Positions 44,431 to 55,881 are shown, counted from the stretch's first letter. The stretch is DNA of 64,000 bases from Parapedobacter lycopersici (GCF_024643285.1 NZ_JAMSLW010000001.1:555239-619238), one strand, 5' to 3'. Notes: a model not told the origin generated them from the letters alone. Made by a program: numbers and translations.

Positions 44431-45504
44431 GTGAACACCACGCCATACACTTCTTCCAAACAACGATTGGTCAACATCAGCTGTTTTATCATCTGGGTTG
44501 CCTATGCGTTAATCCAGACCGGTTTACTATGGTGGTTCGACACCGATTTTGAGTTTGCGCTGCACGACAGCCTGATCAGCGCCACCTGGATCACGCTGTG
44601 CTGCTATATTATTGCCAACGCCCTTAATTATTACCTCCCAAGGAAAGAAAAATTCGGGTATATTGTTGTTTGGGGTCTGGTACTGGCTGCCATCAGCATT
44701 TCGGCCACCCGATGGACGTTATTGTACATCGTTCCGGACCAGGCTTATCTCGAAAGGCTGGACACGTCCCTCCCACTGCGGTTCTTCATCAATTCGCTGC
44801 TGATCGCCTGGATGGCCATGATCAATATCCTGTGGAACATTCAGCAGGAGTACAAGGAAAATGAACAGCGTAAAGCCGATGCTGAACGGCTTGCCCGCGA
44901 AGCCGAACTTTACAATCTGCGGCAACAGCTGCAACCGCACTTTCTCTTCAACAGTCTTAATTCCATTATCGCACTCATTGGGCGAAAACCGGAAGAAGCC
45001 CGGAATATGACATTTCAGCTTTCCGACTTCCTTCGGGGTACCCTGCGTAAAGACGATCAGCAATTTATTCCTTTTAAGGACGAACTGGACCACCTGCAAC
45101 TATACCTTGAGATTGAAAAGGTGCGGTTTGGCCATCGATTGACGACACAGCTGACCTATTCCGAAGAATGCCACGCGATGAAACTGCCGGCGATGATTAT
45201 ACAGCCGCTGGTAGAGAATGCCATCAAATTCGGGCTGTATGACACCACGGGGAACGTCATGATCAGTATTGACGGGGCGTGCGAGGAACAGTTATTGGTT
45301 ATCCGGGTAAAAAATCCTTACGACAGCAAGAACAACAATCCGCGGAAAGGAACCGGTTTCGGGCTGCGGGGTGTCCAACGGCGCTTATTTTTATTATTTG
45401 GGCGTACAGACCTGTTGGAAACCAATGCCACAAAACATATCTTTACCAGCATCATACGTATACCCCAGAAATACCCACATGATCAAGGCGATACTGGTAG
45501 ATGA
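44431..45504 (+). CDS. Sensor histidine kinase, LytS/YehU type
   Basis: 357 residues, GTG start. Four membrane helices (about 13-135) and a short coiled coil lead to the His_kinase domain. The phospho-acceptor is H170 in LRQQLQPHFLFNSLNS. The N box is PLVENAIKFG and a G box is GTGFGLRGVQRRL. This architecture is the Bacteroidota 5TM/LytS family with no separate sensor domain. The following response regulator overlaps by 26 bases, so the two are coupled. Confidence 0.92.
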   Translation: MNTTPYTSSKQRLVNISCFIIWVAYALIQTGLLWWFDTDFEFALHDSLISATWITLCCYIIANALNYYLPRKEKFGYIVVWGLVLAAISISATRWTLLYIVPDQAYLERLDTSLPLRFFINSLLIAWMAMINILWNIQQEYKENEQRKADAERLAREAELYNLRQQLQPHFLFNSLNSIIALIGRKPEEARNMTFQLSDFLRGTLRKDDQQFIPFKDELDHLQLYLEIEKVRFGHRLTTQLTYSEECHAMKLPAMIIQPLVENAIKFGLYDTTGNVMISIDGACEEQLLVIRVKNPYDSKNNNPRKGTGFGLRGVQRRLFLLFGRTDLLETNATKHIFTSIIRIPQKYPHDQGDTGR

Positions 45505-46219
45505 TGAGCCGCTGGCGCGCAGCATACTGAGTGAATACCTGGAAGGTTATCCGCAAGTGGAAATCGTGGCCGAGTGCAACGATGGATTTGAGGGCGCCAA
45601 GGCGATTATGCAGCATCAGCCCGATGTTGTTTTCCTGGATATCCAGATGCCGAAAATCAATGGCTTCGAGCTGTTGGAGATTATTGACGTAAAGCCATTC
45701 ATCATCTTTACAACGGCATTTGATGAATACGCCATCCGGGCTTTTGAACAGCATGCGGTTGACTATCTGCTTAAGCCGATCACAAAAAAAAGATTCGATG
45801 AAGCGATGGCCAAGCTGCTAGACCGTAAGCCAATGCCGGGTGCAGGTGACGCTACCCAGCAGCTACTGGACGATGTATGGCATTCACCGGGCCTGGAGCG
45901 AGTGATTGTGAAGACCAGTCATGCCATCAAAATCATTCCCGTGGAAAGCATCATTTACCTGGAAGCGGACGATGATTATGTACGGATACATACCAATGAC
46001 GGCACGTACCTGAAGAATAAAACAATGGCCTCCTTTGAGAGGCAGTTAAACCCGATGCAGTTTGTCCGCGTACACCGCTCGTTCCTGATCCGGGTCGCGC
46101 ACATTACCCGCCTCGAATCATACGAAAAGGAAGGATACCTTGCCATACTTGACACGGGCCAGAAAGTCAATGTCAGCAAAACCGGCTATGCGCGCCTCAA
46201 ACAATTATTAGGAATGTAA
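45479..46219 (+). CDS. LytTR-family response regulator
   Basis: 246 residues from MIKAILVDDEPLARS at 45479. Receiver with D54 in VVFLDIQMP, T-loop FIIFTTAFDEYA and Lys in LLKPITKKR. The LytTR DNA-binding domain (about 145-245) has SHAIKIIPVESIIYLEADDDYVRIHT (cited by IIYLEADDDYVRIHT) and RVHRSFLIRVAHI. It pairs with the overlapping kinase. Its targets are not visible; the LiaF-like gene upstream could be one. Confidence 0.95.
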   Translation: MIKAILVDDEPLARSILSEYLEGYPQVEIVAECNDGFEGAKAIMQHQPDVVFLDIQMPKINGFELLEIIDVKPFIIFTTAFDEYAIRAFEQHAVDYLLKPITKKRFDEAMAKLLDRKPMPGAGDATQQLLDDVWHSPGLERVIVKTSHAIKIIPVESIIYLEADDDYVRIHTNDGTYLKNKTMASFERQLNPMQFVRVHRSFLIRVAHITRLESYEKEGYLAILDTGQKVNVSKTGYARLKQLLGM

Positions 46220-46231
46220 TCCGGATTCCTG

Positions 46232-46239
46232 TAATTTTG
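46232..46239 (+). promoter_or_regulatory. Promoter -7 box of the serine hydrolase gene
   Basis: TAATTTTG fits TAnnTTTG and ends four bases before the ATG at 46244, implying a leaderless transcript. Confidence 0.4.
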
Positions 46240-46243
46240 CTGT

Positions 46244-47698
46244 ATGTTTAAAACCGTAAATCGTATTTGCTGCTTCCTGTTGCTGCTCTTACCCATTGCC
46301 ACCATCACCCTTGCACAAGAGGAGGAAGCTAAACAACAAATCAACCAGGCTGTATTCAATAAGGTGGAGTATCATTTCAACCTACAGGAAACCGACTCCA
46401 TTTATGCATTGGCCAGTGCCAAATTCAAGCAATCATTGTCGGCCGAAGCCTTCCGGACGGTGATGGAACAACAGCTTTACCCGCTGGGCCGGATACAATC
46501 GGCCGAGCTGATCGGTTATGAGAAAAACGCAGGCACTTATAAGCTGAACTTTATTAGTGCCCCCCAACAACTGGTGCTGGGATTGGACAGCGCAAATAAC
46601 ATCGAGACATTTTTGTTCCAACCCTATAAACAGTCGCTTCCGGCACAGACAGACCCGGCCGTTCCGGCCAATACCGCAGCTTCCGGCCTCGACCGCTTTG
46701 TTGACTCTGTTGCCCTTGGTTATTCCCGGAAAGGAAATACCCACGCATTGGCCATCGGCATTATCAGTAACGGGAAAACCCACAGTTATTTTTATGGAGA
46801 GACCGAAGAGGAAAACAAACAACTGCCTGATGAAAACACGCTGTTTGAAATCGGCTCTATTACAAAGACGTTTACCGCTACATTACTGGCCTATTTTGCA
46901 CAGCAGGAGCTCCTTAATTTAGATGACCCCATTACCAAGTACCTGCCCGATTCGCTGGCGGGTAATCCCAGCCTCCAGCAAATCACGCTGAAGCAGCTGG
47001 CCAATCATACATCGGGCCTGCCGCGGCTGCCCGCCAATCTGGAACGCATGGCAGCGACACACCCCGGCAACCCCTATGAGGGCTATACACGCGCGCATTT
47101 ATATGCTTTCCTGAAAACCTATGAAGCTGATATGGCTCCCGATTCCATATACGCATACAGCAACCTCGGATACGGCATACTTGGTGATATCCTGTCAACA
47201 GTAAGCGGAAAACCGTATGCAGAACTTGTCCGGGAAATAATTGGCACACCGCTGGAGCTGAAAAACACAACCGCACAACCCGATACCACCCAGCAGTACC
47301 TCGCAAAAGGCTATAACGAAAAAGGAACTGAAACGCCGCATTGGACATTCGATGAACCCATGACCGCAGTAGGTTCCCTGAAGTCCACCGTTTCCGACCT
47401 ATTGCGTTACACCAGGGCTCATTTCAAGTTACCCGAAACGCCCTTGGAAAACGCGTTGGCCTTAACGCGTGAATTTACTTTTTTTACGCCACCGGACACC
47501 GATATTGGCCTGGCCTGGCAGATGAACCTTATCGGCGGAAGCCTGACGTACCGCCACTCAGGTGAAACAGGTGGAAGCAGTAGTTTTGTCGCCTTCTCTC
47601 CTGACCGGAGAGTGGCCATTGTGGTGCTGTCCAACACAGCGGAACCGGTAAGCCCTACTGCGGCAGCCATCCTAGACTATATCCTGAATATGCCTTAA
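46244..47698 (+). CDS. Serine hydrolase of the class C beta-lactamase / PBP type
   Basis: 484 residues. Signal peptide (CCFLLLLLPIATITLA), then an N-terminal DUF3887-like domain (about 28-130), then the beta-lactamase-fold domain (about 150-484). Active-site motifs: S205-I-T-K208 in FEIGSITKTF, Y305-S-N in YAYSNLGYG, and HSG in RHSGETGGSSSF near 440. Such proteins include D-aminopeptidases, esterases and low-activity beta-lactamases. Periplasmic. A true AmpC resistance enzyme is less likely because of the N-terminal domain. It follows the LytTR gene after 24 bases but has its own -7 box. Confidence 0.88.
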   Translation: MFKTVNRICCFLLLLLPIATITLAQEEEAKQQINQAVFNKVEYHFNLQETDSIYALASAKFKQSLSAEAFRTVMEQQLYPLGRIQSAELIGYEKNAGTYKLNFISAPQQLVLGLDSANNIETFLFQPYKQSLPAQTDPAVPANTAASGLDRFVDSVALGYSRKGNTHALAIGIISNGKTHSYFYGETEEENKQLPDENTLFEIGSITKTFTATLLAYFAQQELLNLDDPITKYLPDSLAGNPSLQQITLKQLANHTSGLPRLPANLERMAATHPGNPYEGYTRAHLYAFLKTYEADMAPDSIYAYSNLGYGILGDILSTVSGKPYAELVREIIGTPLELKNTTAQPDTTQQYLAKGYNEKGTETPHWTFDEPMTAVGSLKSTVSDLLRYTRAHFKLPETPLENALALTREFTFFTPPDTDIGLAWQMNLIGGSLTYRHSGETGGSSSFVAFSPDRRVAIVVLSNTAEPVSPTAAAILDYILNMP

Positions 47699-47748
47699 CG
47701 CAGAAAGCCGTTTAATTCAATGGCGGGCGTTTAAAATGCTTATTGTGG

Positions 47749-50304
47749 TTAGCTGTCCCGGCGGAGGATTTCCAACGGCGGCCGGTTAATCACACCCCGG
47801 CTATTCAGCAGCCCAATTATGACAGTCGATGCCGTGACACTCACTAACAGGAGTGCCATTGTCACGATATCGGGTGCAAAGGGTACCTCAAAGCTGAAAA
47901 CGGCTAACGCCCAGCTGCCAATCAGCGCCAGAAAAACACCAACAAACGATGCAATCAAGCCCAGGAAAAGATACTCCAGCGCGGTAATGGCCAGCAGTTG
48001 CCGTCGCGAGGCCCCCATCGTACGCAGCAGCACGTTTTCCCGCATCCGTTGATACTTACTGATCATGACCGAAGCAATCAGTACGACGAAACCGGTCAGG
48101 ATACTGAATCCACCCATAAAGCGGATGACGAAACCGATTTTCTCCAGAATTTCATCCAGTATGGACAGAATAAGTCCCAGGTCGATAATGGATACGTTGG
48201 GAAACTGCTGCACCACAGCCTGCTGTATCCTTGCGGAGGTTGCTTCGTCGGGTACACGGGTCATCAACACATGGAACTGCGGGGCATGATCGATAACACC
48301 AACGGGGAAAATCAGTCTGAAATTGGTCTGAACCCGGTTCCAGTCGACTTCCCGGAAGCTGCCTACTACAGCCGGAACACGCACTCCCTGTACATTAAAC
48401 AGCAGACTGTCCCCTATTTTCACGCGAATACGTTCCGCATAATCCGTTTCCAGCGATACGATGGCAGGACTTCCTTCGTTCACGCGGCCTACCCATTTAC
48501 CCGCGGTAATCTTTTCTGAATCACTTAATTGCTCGCGGTAAGTCACCCGAAGCTCACCACCCAACGCCCTCCGGGATACCTCCAGGGTGCTGTCCCGTCG
48601 CGCGTCGTCCGCAGTAATTCCGTTGATAGCTTCAAGCTGTACCGTGATAATGGGCACCTCGTCCAATACCGGCAGTTGCTGATCCCGTACCAACCGGGCA
48701 ACGTCGGCGCGCTGCGCCGACTGGATATCAAACAACACCATGTTCGGCTGGTTTTCACTTGACGACAAGGTAACCCGGGCAATCAGCATGTGCTGCACCA
48801 AAAACAGCAGGGCAATAAAAGCCGTGCCCAGCCCAATAGCTACCACGAGAATCGCGGTCTGGTTGTTCGGACGGAAGAGATTCGAGAGCCCCTGGCGCCA
48901 CAGGTAGCTCCATGAGGCCGGGAAAAACCGCCTCACCAGTGAAATCAGTAGATTCGCTGCAGCATAGAGGAGCAGGAATGCGGCGACTACACCCGCTGTA
49001 AAGGTGAGGGTTTCCACCAGGCCGTCCAATTGCAGAAAGGCATAACCAAATATAAAGAGTATAATCAGGCCGTAAACCATCCAGCTCCATTTGTCCCTGG
49101 TGATATGGGGTATATCGAGTGACACACGAAGCGTATTCAGCGGCGTAAAGTTCCGGATGCGGATTAATGGCAATAACGCAAACAGGACCGATATCCAGAT
49201 ACCCAGGCCAACGCCCTGGGCGATGGACCACCAGGAGATCTCGCTGCTTATCGATACCGGTAAAAAATCGCGGAATACAATAGGCAGTAGCTGTTGGATG
49301 AGCGTCCCCAACAGTGCGCCGATCAGGGACCCCAGAAAGCCGATCCCGAGTACCTGGATCAGGTAAATCAAAAAAGCCTGCAGGGCTGTTGCCCCCAGAC
49401 ACCGCAGTATGGCAATACTATGGAGCTTCTCCTTAATATAGATATGAATGGCACTGGATACGCCAATGCAGCCCAGCAACAATGCAACAAAACCCACCAG
49501 CGACAGAAAATTGTTCATATCGGCAAATGACCGGCCGGTTTCTCGCTTCTGGGAGGCAATGGTTTCGGAATCTATGCGCTGAATCTCCAGTATGGAGTCC
49601 AGCTCACTGACGAGCGCATCGGCATCCACGCGGCCGTCAAACTGAAAATAATAGTCGTAATTGATCCGGCTTCCTTTTTGGTTCAGTCCTGTTGCCGGCA
49701 GGTCAGCCAGCGGAATAAAGACCGCCGGGGCCACTGAAGTGGAAATGCCATTTTGGCCCGGGGCACGTTGCAGTATCCCGGCAATCGCAAAGGACACACT
49801 GCCCACCTTTATGGAGTCGCCCACCTGCGCATCAAACTGCAGCATCAGTGTTTTGTCTACCAGTGCCTGTTGGCCCTGACGAAACGCCGTTCCAGCTGCC
49901 TGCGGTATGGTTTCCAGCTCACCATAATAGGGGAAATCACCTCCCAGTGCACGTACCTGTACGAGTCTTGTTCCCCCGTTCCGCTGAAACATCACCATCG
50001 AAGCAAACTGCTGTTCTTCGGAAACCGACTGGCTCAGCTGCCGGATTGAATCGACAATTGCCTCCCCTTCGTCTGTCAGGATGCGATTGGTATGCAGCAC
50101 CAGGTCGGCACCAATCAGGGTGGCCGCCTGGTTATCGATATCTTTTTCCAGGTTATCGCCAAATGAATAAATGGCTACCAGGGCTGCAATGCCAATGATA
50201 ATCGAGGATACAAATAAAAAAAGACGGGACCGGTTTCTACGGCTGTCACGCCAGGCCATCTTAACCAGCCACGCTAAACCTGTATGATATGGACTTGGCT
50301 GCAT
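47749..50304 (-). CDS. FtsX-family ABC transporter permease (large, 10-TM type)
   Basis: 851 residues from the ATG at 50304 (in TAACATG, one base after the ATPase stop). An N-terminal helix with RNRSRLFLFVSSIIIGIAALVAIYSFG is followed by a large periplasmic MacB_PCD-type domain (about 60-255), four FtsX-domain helices, a second periplasmic domain and three more FtsX helices at the C-terminus. This is the YbbP-like permease layout. With the ATPase upstream it forms an inner-membrane exporter or mechanotransducer, probably for lipoproteins, esters or toxic compounds; a YbbAP-like role is likely but not proven. Confidence 0.88.
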   Translation of the reverse strand: MQPSPYHTGLAWLVKMAWRDSRRNRSRLFLFVSSIIIGIAALVAIYSFGDNLEKDIDNQAATLIGADLVLHTNRILTDEGEAIVDSIRQLSQSVSEEQQFASMVMFQRNGGTRLVQVRALGGDFPYYGELETIPQAAGTAFRQGQQALVDKTLMLQFDAQVGDSIKVGSVSFAIAGILQRAPGQNGISTSVAPAVFIPLADLPATGLNQKGSRINYDYYFQFDGRVDADALVSELDSILEIQRIDSETIASQKRETGRSFADMNNFLSLVGFVALLLGCIGVSSAIHIYIKEKLHSIAILRCLGATALQAFLIYLIQVLGIGFLGSLIGALLGTLIQQLLPIVFRDFLPVSISSEISWWSIAQGVGLGIWISVLFALLPLIRIRNFTPLNTLRVSLDIPHITRDKWSWMVYGLIILFIFGYAFLQLDGLVETLTFTAGVVAAFLLLYAAANLLISLVRRFFPASWSYLWRQGLSNLFRPNNQTAILVVAIGLGTAFIALLFLVQHMLIARVTLSSSENQPNMVLFDIQSAQRADVARLVRDQQLPVLDEVPIITVQLEAINGITADDARRDSTLEVSRRALGGELRVTYREQLSDSEKITAGKWVGRVNEGSPAIVSLETDYAERIRVKIGDSLLFNVQGVRVPAVVGSFREVDWNRVQTNFRLIFPVGVIDHAPQFHVLMTRVPDEATSARIQQAVVQQFPNVSIIDLGLILSILDEILEKIGFVIRFMGGFSILTGFVVLIASVMISKYQRMRENVLLRTMGASRRQLLAITALEYLFLGLIASFVGVFLALIGSWALAVFSFEVPFAPDIVTMALLLVSVTASTVIIGLLNSRGVINRPPLEILRRDS

Positions 50305-50305
50305 G

Positions 50306-51001
50306 TTACGAATTACCGGTTTGTGTCGGTGTGTCAGAAAGGATAGCACCGCCCTTCATGCGGATAACCCGCTGGGTCCGGGCGGCCAGCTCGGGGTCGT
50401 GGGTTACCAATACCAATGTGGTACCCGTATCTTCATTGAGCGCAAACAACAGGCGTTCGATGTGTTCACTGGTATCCGCATCCAGATTGCCTGTCGGTTC
50501 ATCGGCAAAAAGGATCTTTGGCGAATTGGAGAACGCTCTTGCAATGGAAATCCGTTGCTGTTCGCCCCCGGATAATTGCAGGGGATAATGATGTCCGCGG
50601 TCAGCCAGTCCCACTTTATCAAGTAATGAAAGGGCCTTCGCCTTACCATTCCGCTCGCCACGCAGTTCGAGCGGGACCATGATATTTTCAAGCGCGGTCA
50701 GCGTTGGCAGCAGTTGAAAATTCTGGAACACAAACCCTACGTGGCGGTTACGTACGCCGGCCCGTTCGTCCTCCGTCAATTTATCCAGCACAATACCGTT
50801 CAAGACAATACTTCCGGTCGTCACCCGGTCGAGCCCCGCACACAATCCCAGCAGGGTGGTTTTACCACTGCCGGAAGGTCCGATAATAGCAGCGGTGGAC
50901 GCTTCCTCGATTTCAAAATTAATATCATGTAAAACCGTTAACGATTGTCCGCCGCTACGGTATGCCTTGCTAACCTGGTTAACACTTAAACTGATTGCCA
51001 C
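50306..51001 (-). CDS. ABC transporter ATP-binding protein, LolD/YbbA type
   Basis: 231 residues, GTG start. Walker A GPSGSGKTT (about 40-48), signature LSGGEQQR (about 143-150), Walker [13 protein letters not shown] and H-loop LVTHDPEL. The MacB/LolD/YbbA class partners with FtsX-type permeases, and the partner gene follows one base later on the same strand. The operon is thus a two-gene exporter. Confidence 0.93.
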   Translation of the reverse strand: MAISLSVNQVSKAYRSGGQSLTVLHDINFEIEEASTAAIIGPSGSGKTTLLGLCAGLDRVTTGSIVLNGIVLDKLTEDERAGVRNRHVGFVFQNFQLLPTLTALENIMVPLELRGERNGKAKALSLLDKVGLADRGHHYPLQLSGGEQQRISIARAFSNSPKILFADEPTGNLDADTSEHIERLLFALNEDTGTTLVLVTHDPELAARTQRVIRMKGGAILSDTPTQTGNS

Positions 51002-51349
51002 CTGTTTGTTTTTAAATCCAACATTGCGTAAAAATACACGATTTGATAATAGGTGACGAAAACCCAGCTAAAATAATACAATTCCAGGACGGTTGAACGT
51101 GGGAATTCAATACGCTCCGGTCGACAAAGCCGGAATCATTATTCTTACATTTAATTCATTCACCCGCCAAAAACAGTTATTCACCACGTAAAACCATTAA
51201 AAAATCAGCAAAAACATTAAATGACCAGCCAATAATTATAAATATTTATGTTTTCATTAAATAATTTGATGAAATATGAATTTTTTTTTCGATAATTGAT
51301 CGAAATTTTAAAAATATCAGTAAAACAATAAAAAAATAAAAATAAAACA
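51002..51349. promoter_or_regulatory. AT-rich upstream region of glnN
   Basis: 348 bases with no gene. The most striking feature is a 7-bp inverted repeat with a 5-base spacer, TTTCGAT-AATTG-ATCGAAA (about 51287-51305), placed about 45 bases before the glnN ATG at 51350. The rest is very AT-rich with runs of A and T. Confidence 0.45.
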
Positions 51350-53536
51350 ATGTCAGGACTAAGATTTAAAGCAGTAGAAGCTGCTATTTCCCGCTTAGAC
51401 AGCATCAAAACAAGAGAAAAAATCAAACCTTCACAGGATTTCGGAAGAAATGTATTCACTACATCCAAGATGAAGGATTACCTTCCGAAAAATGCTTATG
51501 AAGAATTGATCGAGACGGTTGATGCGGGCCGTTCCATCAGCCATGACCTGGCAGAGCATATTTCCCAGGCAATGAAAAGCTGGGCGATCGGTCACGGTGC
51601 AACACACTACACGCATTGGTTTCAACCGCTGACCGGGGCAACAGCAGAAAAGCATGACGCATTTTTTGAACCGTTACCCGATGGATCAGCCATTGAGAAA
51701 TTCACGGCCAGCGCACTGGTCCAGCAGGAGCCCGATGCATCCAGTTTCCCAAGCGGCGGAATCCGCAATACCTTTGAAGCACGCGGCTATACCGGATGGG
51801 ACCCCTCCTCTCCTGCGTTTATTTTTGAGACCGGTGGTAGCAAAACACTTTGCATCCCGACCATTTTTGTATCATACACCGGTGAAGCGCTGGATTATAA
51901 AGCTCCCCTCCTGAAAACGATGAACGCCCTGGATAAAGCAGCCGTGGACGTAGCCGGCTTCTTCGACAAATCAGTAACCAGGGTGTTTGCATCCCTGGGC
52001 ATCGAACAGGAATATTTTCTGGTTGACCTTTCCCTCTTTAACGCACGACCCGACCTGCAATTTACCGGACGCACCTTGTTCGGGCACATGTCGGCGAAAG
52101 GTCAGCAGCTGGAAGACCACTATTTCGGCGCGATACCGGAGCGCGTGCTGGCATTTATGGTTGACCTGGAACAGGAAGCACTTAAACTAGGTATTCCATT
52201 AAAAACACGCCATAATGAGGTGGCACCCTCGCAGTTCGAATGTGCGCCGATGTTCGAGGAAATTAACCTGGCCATCGACCACAACCAGCTCCTGCTTAAC
52301 CTCATGGACCAAGTGGCCCTCCGCCATAAATTCAAAGTATTAATCCACGAGAAGCCATATGCAGACATTAATGGTTCGGGCAAGCATAATAACTGGTCGC
52401 TGATTACCAACACCGGGATCAACCTGCTGTCCCCTGGCAAGACTCCGAAGAACAACCTGATGTTCCTGACGTTTTTTGTTAATGTCATCAAAGCCGTACA
52501 CGAGTACGCCGATTTGTTACGGGCATCCATCGCCAGCGCAAGCAACGACCATCGCCTCGGCGCAAATGAGGCTCCGCCGGCAATCATTTCCATTTTCCTG
52601 GGCAGCCAGCTTAATGCCGTACTGGACGAAGTGGAAACCGCACGGGTAGCCAAAAAAGTCAAGTCAGAAAACATGCTTTGGCATGGCATTCCGAAAATTC
52701 CGGAACTGCAGCTGGACAATACCGACCGCAACCGTACTTCGCCGTTTGCGTTTACGGGCAACAAATTCGAATTTCGCGCCGTAGGATCGTCCGCCAACAG
52801 CGCCGAGCCAATGACCGTACTGAATGCCATTGTCGCCAATCAGCTGATCGAATTCAAATCAGAGGTTGACAAGCAGATCAAAAAGGGCACCAAGAAGGAT
52901 CTTGCGCTGCTGAACGTTGTACGTAAATACATCAAGGAATCCAAGGCCATTCGCTTTGAGGGCAACGGATACAGCCAGGCGTGGGAAGATGAAGCGCAAA
53001 AACGTGGACTCTCTAACATTAAGACGACACCGAAAGCACTGGATGTATATGTCAGTGAAAAAACAGAAAAATTATTCGAAAAGCTGAACATCTTCAACAA
53101 ACGCGAGGGTGAAGCACGGCACGAGATCTTACTGGAAAATTACTTCAAAAAAATCCAGATCGAGGCCCGTGTTATCGGCGAAATCGTAAACAGCCTGATT
53201 GCGCCGGCGGCATTCGATTACCAGAACGACTTAATCGTAAATGTTAAGGGATTGAAGGAACTTGGCTTTAAAGATGGCGCATATAGTTCCCAGTTAAACC
53301 TTATCGAACGCATCTCCAGCCACATCAACACCATTCTCGTAGATGCGGAAGCGATGCGCCAGGAGCGTAAAAAAGCCAACGTGCTGGAGGATATGCGCGA
53401 CAGGGCCATTGCCTATGACGAAAAGGTAAAGCCTTATTTTGACAAAGTCCGTTATCACCTGAACAAGCTTGAGCAGATTGTAGACGACCGCAAATGGCCG
53501 CTACCCAAGCTGCGCGAACTATTGTTCGTAAGGTAA
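51350..53536 (+). CDS. glnN: Glutamine synthetase type III
   Basis: 728 residues, the length of GSIII (GlnN). It makes glutamine from glutamate, ammonia and ATP. Seen: the N-terminal GSIII domain with HGATHYTHWFQPLTGATAEKHDAFF (cited by THYTHWFQPLTG), FETGGSKTLCIPT, RHNEVAPSQFECAPMFEE (the catalytic metal-binding segment), NGSGKHNNWSL, and APPAIISIFLGS. Typical of Bacteroidota. The gene stands alone. An inverted repeat before the start and a terminator behind it suggest independent regulation by nitrogen status. Confidence 0.96.
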   Translation: MSGLRFKAVEAAISRLDSIKTREKIKPSQDFGRNVFTTSKMKDYLPKNAYEELIETVDAGRSISHDLAEHISQAMKSWAIGHGATHYTHWFQPLTGATAEKHDAFFEPLPDGSAIEKFTASALVQQEPDASSFPSGGIRNTFEARGYTGWDPSSPAFIFETGGSKTLCIPTIFVSYTGEALDYKAPLLKTMNALDKAAVDVAGFFDKSVTRVFASLGIEQEYFLVDLSLFNARPDLQFTGRTLFGHMSAKGQQLEDHYFGAIPERVLAFMVDLEQEALKLGIPLKTRHNEVAPSQFECAPMFEEINLAIDHNQLLLNLMDQVALRHKFKVLIHEKPYADINGSGKHNNWSLITNTGINLLSPGKTPKNNLMFLTFFVNVIKAVHEYADLLRASIASASNDHRLGANEAPPAIISIFLGSQLNAVLDEVETARVAKKVKSENMLWHGIPKIPELQLDNTDRNRTSPFAFTGNKFEFRAVGSSANSAEPMTVLNAIVANQLIEFKSEVDKQIKKGTKKDLALLNVVRKYIKESKAIRFEGNGYSQAWEDEAQKRGLSNIKTTPKALDVYVSEKTEKLFEKLNIFNKREGEARHEILLENYFKKIQIEARVIGEIVNSLIAPAAFDYQNDLIVNVKGLKELGFKDGAYSSQLNLIERISSHINTILVDAEAMRQERKKANVLEDMRDRAIAYDEKVKPYFDKVRYHLNKLEQIVDDRKWPLPKLRELLFVR

Positions 53537-53583
53537 TTGGTAATTAGCTATTGTAACTAACCATCCGATAAACTTAAACTAGT

Positions 53584-53614
53584 AAACCGCCTCCTAAGGG
53601 AGGCGGTTTTTTTT
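53584..53614 (+). terminator. Rho-independent terminator of glnN
   Basis: Perfect 11-bp stem AAACCGCCTCC / GGAGGCGGTTT, loop TAAG, followed by TTTTT. Confidence 0.93.
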
Positions 53615-53673
53615 ATACACGTCTACAGGTCGGAGCTATGCTGTTTCATTTTAAAACCAAAACAGTGAAATCA

Positions 53674-54072
53674 CTAATCATCCTCTTCCATGTCGCTCAA
53701 TTCCAGCTCAAGCGCCTTGTTGCTCAACTGGATTTCAACCAGGGAGATCATCAATGAAATAGTAAAAAACAGGAGGCTCAGCGCAAAGGTAAGTTCCGAG
53801 AGGTAATCCAGTTCCCTGTAAATGCAATACATACATACGATGCAGGACACAAAACTAAGCACACCCATGGCCTGCATATTTTTGATCAGTTTCAGCCGGT
53901 ATCGGAGATTCTTGATCTGTCCGTGCAATACACCGCTTTTATGATGGTCAAGGTACTTAGCATGCAAGCTCCGCACCAGCGCCGCCAATGCCAGAAACCG
54001 GTTTGTATAAGCCAGCATGATCAGGCTGATCGCTGGAAAGAGCAATGCGGCGGTATTAAATGAAATCTCCAT
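53674..54072 (-). CDS. DUF2721 membrane protein
   Basis: 132 residues. An N-terminal helix (ALLFPAISLIMLAYTNRFLALAALVRSL), a cytoplasmic helical hairpin with LKLIKNMQAMGV, then two more helices (SFVSCIVCMYCIY and TFALSLLFFTISLMISL) and an acidic tail. This matches DUF2721. Inner-membrane, function unknown. It is divergent from the met operon, and the SAM-riboswitch promoter lies about 80 bases upstream of its start on the other strand. Confidence 0.85.
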   Translation of the reverse strand: MEISFNTAALLFPAISLIMLAYTNRFLALAALVRSLHAKYLDHHKSGVLHGQIKNLRYRLKLIKNMQAMGVLSFVSCIVCMYCIYRELDYLSELTFALSLLFFTISLMISLVEIQLSNKALELELSDMEEDD

Positions 54073-54128
54073 AGATGGTCATGTTAGCGATAATGACAAC
54101 TTAGTTGCCACAAAAAAATCAAAAAAAC

Positions 54129-54159
54129 CTTGCACAACCAAATCGGGCGGCTTATCTTT
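54129..54159 (+). promoter_or_regulatory. Promoter of the SAM-riboswitch met operon
   Basis: TTG (54129-54131), 20 bases, TATCTTTG (54152-54159): a good -33/-7 pair. The predicted start near 54163 lies about 47 bases before the riboswitch. Confidence 0.7.
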
Positions 54160-54209
54160 GTTCCATTGTGTGGTTACACACAAAAATCAATTCCTTTTCC
54201 GGGATCTTG

Positions 54210-54321
54210 ATTTATAAAGAAGTGGCGAGAGACTGGCTCCGTGACCCACTGGCAACCATTCACATCGCTGAAAAAGGTGCCAATTCCTGTCCCGATCAAT
54301 ATCGCTTGGGAGCATATAAAT
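54210..54321 (+). promoter_or_regulatory. SAM riboswitch (S-box type)
   Basis: The closing helix P1 pairs ATTTATA (54210-54216) with TATAAAT (54315-54321). Core signatures are GAGAGACTGGCTCC (P2 with kink-turn elements), CCACTGGCAACC (the conserved G-C-A-A-C-C after P2), AAGGTGCCAATTCCTG (P3/J3-4, with the conserved GGTGC-AATTCC) and TCCC...GGGA (P4). Binding of S-adenosylmethionine turns off methionine genes. The next genes are metY-metX-hom, which fits exactly. The conserved order and spacing are those of the SAM-I/IV clan. Confidence 0.9.
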
Positions 54322-55881
<1,560 letters not shown>

